This document shows positions 1 to 5,057 of a stretch of 5,753 bases of DNA, piece after piece. The notes under the pieces are model-generated. The model saw nothing but the letters and a program-made list of their open reading frames with translations, was not told where the DNA came from and searched no databases. Positions within the stretch are counted from its first letter, which is position 1, and each line of letters starts with the position of its first letter. Both the position numbers and the translations under genes were made by a program. The DNA lies in the NCBI GenBank assembly GCA_017849315.1, contig JAFIHQ010000133.1, positions 1 through 5,753 of the forward strand, read 5' to 3'. This DNA is from Treponema sp. GTDB lineage: Bacteria > Spirochaetota > Spirochaetia > Treponematales > Rectinemataceae.

Positions 1-476
1 GGCTTTACAGGTGGTTTTCCTCTGTTGCTCCGGCTTGAACCAGAAGAATCCGAAGAAAGAAGGCCTGCATTTTGATCCGCCCCCGATTTTCCAGCGGGCT
101 TTGCAAGCTGCCAGCCGACAGGCGAATCCGCGACTCTCGTAATAATTTCAAGGTCTGCCACTGCAGCGATGGATGCGAGGGCTTCGCCCCGAAAACCGAG
201 TGTTTGCACAGAAAGAAGATCATCAGCCGTTTCAATCTTGCTTGTGGCATGCTCTGCAATAGAAAGCTCAAGATCTTCTCTGGACATTCCTATCCCATTA
301 TCTACAACCTGAATAAGGTCAATACCACCTTTTTCGATTCGTACTTGAATGTCGGTAGCCTTTGCGTCTATCGCATTGTCCAGAAGCTCGCGTAAAGCTG
401 AGGCAGGTCTGTCGATTACTTCTCCAGCTGCAATGAGGCGCGAAGTCTCGGAGGGAAGCAAGTGTATATGTCCCAT
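1..476 (-). CDS. mutL: DNA mismatch repair protein MutL, N-terminal part (cut by window edge)
   Basis: MutL is a GHKL-type ATPase that links mismatch recognition by MutS to downstream nicking and excision. The visible part is 158 codons of the N-terminal ATPase domain, read on the minus strand from ATG at 476-474 and running off the left edge without a stop. Seen in the translation: the opening LLPSETSRLIAAGEVIDRPA; ATP/Mg residues E30 and N34 in RELLDNAIDA; the DNGIGM motif at 59-64; HATSKI at 76-81; and LGFRGEALASI at 93-103, the signature of the MutL/Mlh family. After W122 a Ser/Gly-rich stretch (about 125-155) replaces the short loop seen in E. coli MutL. The start is set by a good ribosome-binding site (AAGGGAG, 6-base spacer). 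The barrel-protein gene ends 11 bases upstream, so the two are probably co-transcribed and translationally coupled. Family identification is secure. The C-terminal endonuclease/dimerisation part is not visible. Confidence 0.95.
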   Translation of the reverse strand, partial: MGHIHLLPSETSRLIAAGEVIDRPASALRELLDNAIDAKATDIQVRIEKGGIDLIQVVDNGIGMSREDLELSIAEHATSKIETADDLLSVQTLGFRGEALASIAAVADLEIITRVADSPVGWQLAKPAGKSGADQNAGLLSSDSSGSSRSNRGKPPVK

Positions 477-482
477 GCCAAG

Positions 483-489
483 CTCCCTT
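483..489 (-). promoter_or_regulatory. Ribosome-binding site of mutL, overlapping the upstream stop codon
   Basis: AAGGGAG on the minus strand lies 6 bases before the mutL ATG. Its first bases are part of the TAA stop (490-488) of the upstream outer-membrane-protein gene. A ribosome finishing the upstream gene would sit on this site, which suggests translational coupling and supports the ATG at 476 as the mutL start. Confidence 0.7.
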
Positions 490-1945
490 AATATGTGCCT
501 GATTGGTTTATCTCAACAGGGCGCGCTCCAACAATATGGACCGTCGCAGCTAAACCTGCAAAGGTATCGATCTTGTTTTCGATAGGATCCCAACCATTAG
601 TCCAGTTAAGGCTCACAACCACATCGCCCACGTTATACTGTGCATCAAAACCTAGGCGTGTACCTTCGACATTGGTGATATCCCATGCCCAGGTCTTTGC
701 CCGACCTATAAAAAACCTCTCATAGCTCAACTGCAGAGATAAACCCTCCAAAAAGCCTTCCAAAAGAGCAACATCGCACCTGAAGTGAGGGTATTGTCCG
801 CTGTTATCTGTTGCGGCTCCTGGAACGGCGGCGAATCGACCATCCAAAATGAAGTCCACATTCACACGATTTTGAGCAAAGGCAAAGCCAAAGTGGGAAG
901 CCCATGCAGAAAAAAACCGTCCCGGTTCTGAGGTGGCCATATAGTTGAAGCGGCTTGCCCGGTAGAAGTCGTAGTTGGCATCGAAATATGATGGAAGAAA
1001 GCCTTCTTGCAAAAACCGAACCTCGCCCCCAAACTCGATAAATCCGACTATTGTGCTTTGAAGTCCAAAACTCAAACCTTGCGACTTATTGGCCTCCTGT
1101 GCCCAATCTCCGGAGACCTTGACTGCAAAAGGATAAGTGTTCATTACAGGCACGCAAATATCTGCGCCGTAAAAAAATATAGGCTTCTCTGGGGCAAGAT
1201 TGCTTGCGGCCTGCTCTCCAATCCAGCTAAGAGGAGCTCTATCCACCGCAATGGTCGCTCCGAGTTCCGCATCTTTCAAGGTCGAGGAATGCAAGAAAGC
1301 CATCGGACGGACGTATGCTCTTGCAGCAAGAATATCCAGGTGTGCAAGGTTGCCCGTCATGGCTTCCAACCCTAAATACGGAAAATGCAGTCCGGCTCCA
1401 TCGATGCCAAGCCTGAGACCAGAGATCGAACGCTTGGGAAGAAAATCTGTGTTGCTGTAACCTGAAACGATAAAACCTTGACCAAAGGTGAGCGATTCTA
1501 TAGGAGAAACGGAAACATACAAAGGATCCACACCCGGTTTTCCGTATTCAAGACACGCGATCTTGGGAACATACACATCAAGAAGCGTAGAGCCTTCAGA
1601 AGGAACCCAATCCGAAGCATAGATGGAATAAGGCTCCGCTGCACTTTGATCAATGATGAAACGAACCGAAAAATCGAGGCTCACTCTCAATAATCCGGAA
1701 CTGTAGCCAGGCTGTATCCCAAATCTAGTCCAGGAAGCCAGGTTTGAGCTATCGGATTTTTCCGAAAGAAGGTCGGAACCAACGACAAAATCCAAGGCGA
1801 AGCCCTGTGAAAATGCCTGAGAATCTCGCACTTGTGTATCTTGAGCCTGCTGAGCCGCAAGAGAAGAAAACGGACCGGCAAGAAATGGTATACACAACCA
1901 GAACACGGCGCTCGCGGAAAGCAGGGTTACAGAGAATCGCTTCAT
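488..1945 (-). CDS. Exported predicted outer-membrane beta-barrel protein, function unknown
   Basis: I do not recognise a named family. The 485-residue product starts at ATG 1945-1943 with MKRFSVTLL, followed by a hydrophobic stretch (about residues 5-30) ending SSLAAQ, a plausible type I signal peptide cleaved near residue 30-32. The mature part is rich in aromatic and glycine residues, with many alternating polar/hydrophobic strands (for example LRVSLDFSVRFII, LSLQLSYERFFIG, VVVSLNWTNGW), as in outer-membrane barrels. There are no obvious catalytic motifs and few cysteines. The reading frame is open further upstream to 2077, but the added 44 residues would bury the signal peptide, so they are left out. 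The ribosome-binding site is weak (AAGA). The last residues do not end in the C-terminal phenylalanine typical of proteobacterial barrels; strand-like sequence stops about 15 residues before the end. The gene precedes mutL with an 11-base gap. The surface role (porin, adhesin or lipid-related) cannot be decided from sequence alone. Confidence 0.75.
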   Translation of the reverse strand: MKRFSVTLLSASAVFWLCIPFLAGPFSSLAAQQAQDTQVRDSQAFSQGFALDFVVGSDLLSEKSDSSNLASWTRFGIQPGYSSGLLRVSLDFSVRFIIDQSAAEPYSIYASDWVPSEGSTLLDVYVPKIACLEYGKPGVDPLYVSVSPIESLTFGQGFIVSGYSNTDFLPKRSISGLRLGIDGAGLHFPYLGLEAMTGNLAHLDILAARAYVRPMAFLHSSTLKDAELGATIAVDRAPLSWIGEQAASNLAPEKPIFFYGADICVPVMNTYPFAVKVSGDWAQEANKSQGLSFGLQSTIVGFIEFGGEVRFLQEGFLPSYFDANYDFYRASRFNYMATSEPGRFFSAWASHFGFAFAQNRVNVDFILDGRFAAVPGAATDNSGQYPHFRCDVALLEGFLEGLSLQLSYERFFIGRAKTWAWDITNVEGTRLGFDAQYNVGDVVVSLNWTNGWDPIENKIDTFAGLAATVHIVGARPVEINQSGTY

Positions 1946-2078
1946 CGTTCTTAAATAATACAATATACGCCAAGAAGAAGAAACAGTAGGATTGTCCTTG
2001 AACGAGAAAGAGTATAGAGTGCGCCTAAAAGCGTCGACGCGTGGGTATTTTGAGCTGGGCGCCTTAGTGCACGTCAAC

Positions 2079-2130
2079 GCACCTTACTAATGCACTTTAC
2101 CAAGGCACTTTACCAAAGTGCCTTACCAAA
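2079..2130 (+). repeat. Four tandem 13-base repeats in the pyrFE leader
   Basis: Four adjacent imperfect copies of a 13-base unit lie end to end: 2079-2091 (GCACCTTACTAAT), 2092-2104 (GCACTTTACCAAG), 2105-2117 (GCACTTTACCAAA) and 2118-2130 (GTGCCTTACCAAA). The array ends directly before the pyrFE ribosome-binding site. A consensus of GCACYTTACYAAN fits the first three copies; the fourth differs at its 5' end and thereby forms a hairpin with the third. The array could be protein-binding sites, a leader structure or a recent slippage expansion. Nothing in the sequence decides among these. Confidence 0.75.
2102..2124 (+). promoter_or_regulatory. Perfect inverted repeat (10-bp arms, 3-base loop) before the pyrFE ribosome-binding site
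   Basis: The left arm AAGGCACTTT (2102-2111) and right arm AAAGTGCCTT (2115-2124) are exact reverse complements around the loop ACC. In RNA this forms a 10-bp hairpin ending 6 bases before the Shine-Dalgarno bases at 2131. In DNA it is a near-palindromic operator-like site. It has no following U-run, so it is not a terminator by itself. The upstream segment GCCTTAGTGC (2061-2070) could pair with the GCACT and AAGGC parts of 2092-2106 and so compete with this hairpin. That would be an attenuation-like switch, but this is inference only. Confidence 0.55.
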
Positions 2131-2136
2131 AGGGGG
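2131..2136 (+). promoter_or_regulatory. Ribosome-binding site of pyrFE
   Basis: AGGGGG lies 4 bases before the ATG at 2141. It decides the start. The in-frame ATG at 2090 would add 17 residues encoded by the tandem-repeat leader and has no ribosome-binding site of its own. Confidence 0.7.
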
Positions 2137-2140
2137 CAAC

Positions 2141-3697
2141 ATGCTTTTTTTTGACAGGATTGATGCCATAGTTCGAGAAAAAGGCAGTAGCCTGTGCGTT
2201 GGGCTGGATCCATACTTCAGTTTGGAGACCAGAAGGCAAAAGGGGGATGACACCTGTATTCGGGCTGCTCTCGATGCAAACAGACGCATCATTGAAGCGA
2301 CCGCGGCATATGCGGCTTGTTACAAGCCGAACATGGCTTTCTACGAGGCATTCGGTTCGGCAGGCATAGATCTATTGAAAAAAACCCTGGAAGCGATTCC
2401 GCGGGAAATACCTGTCCTGATAGACGCCAAACGGGGCGACATCGATTCTACGGCGCAGGCATATGCGGATGCAGTGTTTGGAGAATTGGGCGCCGACGCA
2501 GTTACTTTGAGCCCATATATGGGTATAGACAGCGTGAAACCTTTTTTGGCATGGCCAGAGAAAGGCGTCTTTGTGCTTTGCAAGACGAGTAATCCGAGTT
2601 CAAAGCAGTTTCAGGAGCTTGATGCGGGCGGGGAGGCTTTGTACGTGCGTGTCGCAAAAGAGTGCAGCTCCTGGTCAAACTCGGTAGGGCTGGTCGTAGC
2701 GGGGAATGACTATGATGCACTGGCCAAAGTGCGCGCCGCCTCGCCGCGGTCGTGGTTTTTGGCGCCAGGGGTGGGCGCGCAGGGCGGGGCCGCGGACCTT
2801 GCGGTGCGGGCCGGGGCCCGCGATGACGGGCTCGGGCTTCTCGTGGTCGCGGCGCGCTCCATCGCGAATGCAGCCGACCCCGGCGAGGCGGCGCGGGCGC
2901 TTCGCGATACCATTGTGCAGGCGCAAACAGCATTTACTGCCGCAGCAAGTCGGTCTTCTCATACCGATGCATCAGATGCTTCTATTAGGCCAATCTCGGT
3001 CTCCACTGCGGCAGCTCAAACTGTGCAAACCTCTGCGGCAGCCCAAACTGTGCAAACCTCTGCGGCAGCCCAAACTGTGCAAACCTCGCAAAACCCGGAA
3101 GCCGACCTCAAAATTCAGCTTGCCAAAGCCCTTGTCGATACCGGTTGTTTCCGTTTAGGAGATTTTGTTCTCAAGAGCGGCATTCACAGCCCGTTCTATA
3201 TCGATTTAAGGCGCCTCATTTCCAGACCTGAAGCGTTGGGGCTGGCCGCGAAGGCCTATGCTTCTCTTGCCTTGCCACTCCGGTTTGATCGCGTAGCCGG
3301 CATACCAGCCGCCGGCCTGCCTCTCGCGACGGCTGCCTGCCTTACCATGCAAAGGCCCATGATTTGGCCACGCATGCCTGTAAAGGAGCACGGAACTGGC
3401 AATCGCGTCGAGGGAGACTTTCATTCTGGCGAGCGCATTCTTCTTTTGGACGACCTCATAACTACTGGAGAGAGCAAGAAAGAGGCCGTGACAATCCTAA
3501 GATCGGAAGATCTGATAATCGAGGACCTCATTGTGCTTATCGAACGTGGCAAGCAGGGCAGACCGGACATGGATTCCATCGGCGTAAGGCTTCATGCCTT
3601 TCTCCATGTGACCGAACTCTTTGGCTACTGCAAAGATTGTGGAATAATCGACGCCGAGCAAGCAAGTCGCCTCAGGCGTTTCGTCGAAGCAGAGTAA
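2141..3697 (+). CDS. pyrFE: Bifunctional orotidine-5'-phosphate decarboxylase / orotate phosphoribosyltransferase (PyrF-PyrE fusion)
   Basis: This 518-residue cytoplasmic enzyme should carry out the last two steps of de novo UMP synthesis: orotate plus PRPP to OMP (C-terminal part), then OMP to UMP (N-terminal part). Residues 1-262 are a subtype-2 OMP decarboxylase: CVGLDPYF near residue 20, the catalytic DAKRGDI with K97 and D100, LAPGVGAQGG (phosphate loop, 207-216) and R239 in VAARSI. Residues about 263-318 are a Ser/Ala/Thr/Gln linker with three copies of a nine-residue repeat (290-316). Residues 319-518 are an orotate phosphoribosyltransferase: LKSGIHSPFYIDLR, VKEHGTG in the flexible loop, and the PRPP motif ILLLDDLITTGES at 433-445. 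The OMP decarboxylase-first order is the reverse of animal UMP synthase; it is known from cyanobacteria, kinetoplastids and some other bacteria. One loop lysine of E. coli PyrE is methionine here (M412). Codons for about 198-255 are far more GC-rich than the rest. No other pyr genes are adjacent. Confidence 0.93.
   Translation: MLFFDRIDAIVREKGSSLCVGLDPYFSLETRRQKGDDTCIRAALDANRRIIEATAAYAACYKPNMAFYEAFGSAGIDLLKKTLEAIPREIPVLIDAKRGDIDSTAQAYADAVFGELGADAVTLSPYMGIDSVKPFLAWPEKGVFVLCKTSNPSSKQFQELDAGGEALYVRVAKECSSWSNSVGLVVAGNDYDALAKVRAASPRSWFLAPGVGAQGGAADLAVRAGARDDGLGLLVVAARSIANAADPGEAARALRDTIVQAQTAFTAAASRSSHTDASDASIRPISVSTAAAQTVQTSAAAQTVQTSAAAQTVQTSQNPEADLKIQLAKALVDTGCFRLGDFVLKSGIHSPFYIDLRRLISRPEALGLAAKAYASLALPLRFDRVAGIPAAGLPLATAACLTMQRPMIWPRMPVKEHGTGNRVEGDFHSGERILLLDDLITTGESKKEAVTILRSEDLIIEDLIVLIERGKQGRPDMDSIGVRLHAFLHVTELFGYCKDCGIIDAEQASRLRRFVEAE
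2731..2906 (+). other. GC-rich segment inside pyrFE
   Basis: Composition jumps abruptly inside the OMP decarboxylase domain. By hand count 53 of 60 bases in 2761-2820 and 43 of 60 in 2821-2880 are G or C, while the flanks look close to half GC. Third codon positions are almost all G or C. The protein stays in frame and keeps the phosphate-loop glycines and R239, so the segment is functional coding sequence. A conversion tract from a high-GC homologue would explain it, as would local mutational or codon bias; the sequence alone does not separate them. Confidence 0.7.
3008..3088 (+). repeat. Three tandem 27-bp repeats encoding the PyrF-PyrE linker
   Basis: Units at 3008-3034, 3035-3061 and 3062-3088 are almost identical: one base separates units 1 and 2, and one base separates units 2 and 3. 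Each encodes AAAQTVQTS in frame. Being a multiple of three, copy-number changes would lengthen or shorten the interdomain linker without breaking the frame. The near identity points to recent expansion by slippage. Confidence 0.9.
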
Positions 3698-3803
3698 GCC
3701 TGAAAACTTGGCAGGGCTCGGCCGAACTCGGCAGGGTTCAAAGCTCGGCAGGATCCTGCAAGACCATGTCCGGCTCTGCCAAAAAACGCTCTTTTTCTGG
3801 CTC
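3698..3803. repeat. Convergent intergenic region with short repeats and inverted repeats; possible terminator
   Basis: Between the stops of pyrFE and the Rrf2 gene lie three copies of CTYGGCAGG (3707-3715, 3727-3735, 3744-3752), a hairpin GCCG-AACT-CGGC (3721-3732) and the exact palindrome GCAGGATCCTGC (3748-3759). The segment 3708-3721 can also pair with 3770-3782 over about 13 bp, with one wobble and one bulge. T-runs follow at 3792-3796 on the plus strand and 3786-3781 on the minus strand, but neither directly abuts a GC stem as in a textbook intrinsic terminator. On the minus strand GCCAGAAAA and TTTTTTGGC also form an AT-rich stem. Termination for both converging genes here is likely by position; the exact structure is uncertain. 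Confidence 0.4.
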
Positions 3804-4220
3804 TTAACCTACTGCAAGGTCTGATAGCGTCTTATTCTGGGCAAATTGCCTTATATTGTTTTCCATCTCCAACCAGAATTCGCCGGCTTCACAGCACTTA
3901 AGCTCCCCACAGGGCTTGTGTTTGCCCCTCTTTATCTCCGAGCAGGGCGAAATCCGCAAACATTCGCCCGCTGCCAGCAGAATGTCCAGCGCGGAGACTT
4001 CATGTGCGTCTTTTGCCAGGTAGAAACCACCACCAGGTCCTCTTGCAGCCGCAATGAGTCCCGCTTTTCTGAGCTTAAAGAAAATCTGCTGCAAGAATTC
4101 AGTCGAGATATTCTCCTTCTCTGCAATTTTGTGCAAAGCCACCGGAGTTTCAACCGAAGATTCGCTGGCTAAGTCCACCATCGCCTTCAGTGCATAGATG
4201 CCACGTGTAGTAATTCTCAT
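3804..4220 (-). CDS. Rrf2-family transcriptional regulator with cysteine cluster
   Basis: This 138-residue product matches the usual Rrf2/IscR length. It begins MRITTRGIYALKAMVDLA, a classic Rrf2 opening, followed by a winged helix-turn-helix (about 27-70) with IAEKENISTEFLQQIFFKLRK-type recognition helices and the wing GPGGGFYLAK (61-70). Cysteines C87, C93, C104, C109 and C110 fall where IscR and NsrR hold an Fe-S cluster. The spacing (X5, X10, X4) differs from the X5-X5 of IscR, so cluster binding is plausible but not shown. Start: ATG at 4220-4218 with GGGAG 6 bases upstream; the longer open frame to 4340 adds 40 residues not seen in the family. The gene lies 130 bases downstream of rex on the same strand. 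No isc/suf genes are visible, so calling it IscR is not justified. Targets may include itself or redox/iron-sulfur genes elsewhere. Confidence 0.9.
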   Translation of the reverse strand: MRITTRGIYALKAMVDLASESSVETPVALHKIAEKENISTEFLQQIFFKLRKAGLIAAARGPGGGFYLAKDAHEVSALDILLAAGECLRISPCSEIKRGKHKPCGELKCCEAGEFWLEMENNIRQFAQNKTLSDLAVG

Positions 4221-4350
4221 GCAAATCTCCCAACTTTGAACAACAAAAACATGAATAGAATCAAAGACAACACACAAAGGTAACACTCGAAATCGCGTGG
4301 GCAGACTAAACACCGCTGCTTTTTCGAGAGTACTTGGCAATGAGTTACGC
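4221..4350 (-). promoter_or_regulatory. Intergenic region between rex and the Rrf2 gene
   Basis: These 130 bases probably carry the Rrf2 gene promoter. A TATTCA-like -10 (minus strand, TTGATTCTATTCATG around 4265-4250) lacks a convincing -35, so no exact site is called. A 7-bp inverted repeat, CTCGAAA (4286-4292) with TTTCGAG (4322-4328), could close a loop downstream of rex, but it has no adjoining U-run. The ribosome-binding site GGGAG (minus strand, 4231-4227) is clear. No Rex-type TTGTGA...TCACAA site is seen here. Confidence 0.35.
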
Positions 4351-5010
4351 CTAGTTCTCTATGCTATCCAGGTTTTTTGCCAATTGCTGCATCATCACGG
4401 ACAGCATTGCATACCCGGAGGACAGATCCTCACGCTGCACCGACACATAGTCTGGCACTTTGAGTTTTGTATTCGTAAAGTTCCATATCGATTTTATTCC
4501 ACTTTTGACAATGCTCTCGCAGCTACTCTGTGCAAAAGGGGAAGGAACAGTGAGTATGGCTATTTCTGGTTTGATTTGCGCCACAATTTCGTCCAGCGAA
4601 TCGATGTTATGTATTTGAACGCCATGAATACGGGAGCCTATCTTTGTGGGATCGGAGTCAAAACCAGCGACAATATCGAGTCCATTGTTTCTAAACTCCT
4701 GATACCCCATCAAGGCGGAGCCCAAATTGCCTGCACCGACGACGATCGCTTTATGGCTGATATCCCAGCCCAGGTAGTGCTCAATCGCCTTTATGAGTTC
4801 GCCCGCAGGATATCCTCTCTTTGGTTTACCAATAATGCCAGTAATCGCCAGATCCTTGCGCACCTGGATCGGTTCCAGGTTGAGTTCGTTCGCGATCAGA
4901 GTACCGGAAATGTAGTCTCCCCCTGTACTCTCGAACTGGCGAATCACATGCAAGTATTGTGGCAACCGGCGGATCGAAGGAGCAAATGAAATTTTCTGTT
5001 TTGTGACCAT
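4351..5010 (-). CDS. rex: Redox-sensing transcriptional repressor Rex
   Basis: Rex is a homodimeric repressor that senses the NADH/NAD+ ratio and releases its operators when NADH rises, typically controlling fermentation and respiration genes. The 219-residue product has an N-terminal winged helix (about 9-68) with IRRLPQYLHVIRQ, the recognition segment PIQVRKDLAITGIIGK and the wing KPKRGYP. A Rossmann NAD(H) domain follows, with VVGAGNLGSAL (about 91-101), the acidic end of beta-2 in AGFDSD, and ILTVPS and IWNFTNTKLKVP further on. The length is normal for the family. Two starts are possible: ATG at 5019 and ATG at 5010. I choose 5010 because GGTGA precedes it and because the predicted transcription start (near 5023) leaves almost no leader for 5019. 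A sigma-70-like promoter and a Rex-operator-like site lie directly over the start, suggesting autorepression. The upstream phosphoribosyltransferase-like gene is close, so read-through is also possible. Confidence 0.95.
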   Translation of the reverse strand: MVTKQKISFAPSIRRLPQYLHVIRQFESTGGDYISGTLIANELNLEPIQVRKDLAITGIIGKPKRGYPAGELIKAIEHYLGWDISHKAIVVGAGNLGSALMGYQEFRNNGLDIVAGFDSDPTKIGSRIHGVQIHNIDSLDEIVAQIKPEIAILTVPSPFAQSSCESIVKSGIKSIWNFTNTKLKVPDYVSVQREDLSSGYAMLSVMMQQLAKNLDSIEN

Positions 5011-5018
5011 TTTCACCA
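5001..5018. promoter_or_regulatory. Candidate Rex operator overlapping the rex start codon
   Basis: TTGTGA-CCATTT-TCACCA on the plus strand matches the Rex consensus TTGTGA-N6-TCACAA at 11 of 12 arm positions, with the correct 6-base spacer. It lies just downstream of the predicted rex transcription start and covers the start-codon region, where bound Rex would block initiation or early elongation. Part of the match is coding sequence (MVT), so chance is not excluded, but location and symmetry both fit autoregulation. Confidence 0.6.
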
Positions 5019-5029
5019 TCCCAGAATTT

Positions 5030-5057
5030 ACTATATCGAAGTAACTCTAAAAGTCAA
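5030..5057 (-). promoter_or_regulatory. Predicted sigma-70-type promoter of rex
   Basis: On the minus strand TTGACT (5057-5052) and TATAGT (5035-5030) are separated by 16 bases; each differs from the consensus hexamer by one base. The -35 overlaps the TGA stop of the upstream gene. Transcription would start near 5023, giving a leader of about a dozen bases before the ATG at 5010 and placing the Rex-like site at roughly +5 to +22. Confidence 0.65.

Larger units (their letters stand above)
1946..2140. promoter_or_regulatory. Divergent intergenic region with promoters for the barrel gene and pyrFE
   Basis: These 195 bases separate two divergent genes, so both promoters should lie here. No strong -35/-10 pair is visible on either strand. 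On the minus strand TATACT (2016-2011) is a fair -10 but lacks a good -35 at the right distance. On the plus strand TATAGA (2013-2018) overlaps it, with TTGTCC at 1992-1997 as a poor -35 at 15-base spacing. If these hexamers are used, the two promoters would be back to back and compete for polymerase. The pyrFE side of the region holds tandem repeats and a hairpin, listed separately. Confidence 0.35.

Noticed and set aside
5..395. Open frames on both strands over the left 400 bases
   Set aside because: They are shadows of mutL, whose own frame runs off the window edge and carries all the conserved ATPase motifs.
1946..2077. N-terminal extension of the barrel-like protein by 44 residues
   Set aside because: It would place a polar stretch before the signal peptide, has no ribosome-binding site and runs into the divergent promoter region.
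2079..2130. Tandem 13-base repeats considered as a CRISPR array or iterons
   Set aside because: There are no spacers between units, the units are too short for CRISPR, and no replication gene is nearby; the position fits a gene leader.
2502..2962. Several Arg/Pro/Ala-rich open frames on both strands over the GC-rich part of pyrFE
   Set aside because: High GC removes stop codons in other frames. The products are low-complexity and the pyrFE frame carries the conserved residues.
3364..3807. A 147-codon plus-strand frame overlapping the end of pyrFE and the intergenic repeats
   Set aside because: It is an out-of-frame shadow of the PyrE domain; the true frame contains the PRPP motif and stops at 3697.
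4286..4328. CTCGAAA/TTTCGAG inverted repeat as the rex terminator
   Set aside because: The arms are only 7 bp, the loop is about 29 bases and no U-run follows, so it is mentioned only as a weak possibility.
4221..4340. N-terminal extension of the Rrf2 protein by 40 residues
   Set aside because: Family members begin at MRITTRG-like sequence, and a good ribosome-binding site precedes the ATG at 4220.
4297..4989. A 230-codon open frame on the plus strand
   Set aside because: It lies antisense to almost all of rex, has no recognisable domain and no ribosome-binding site; rex on the other strand is unambiguous.
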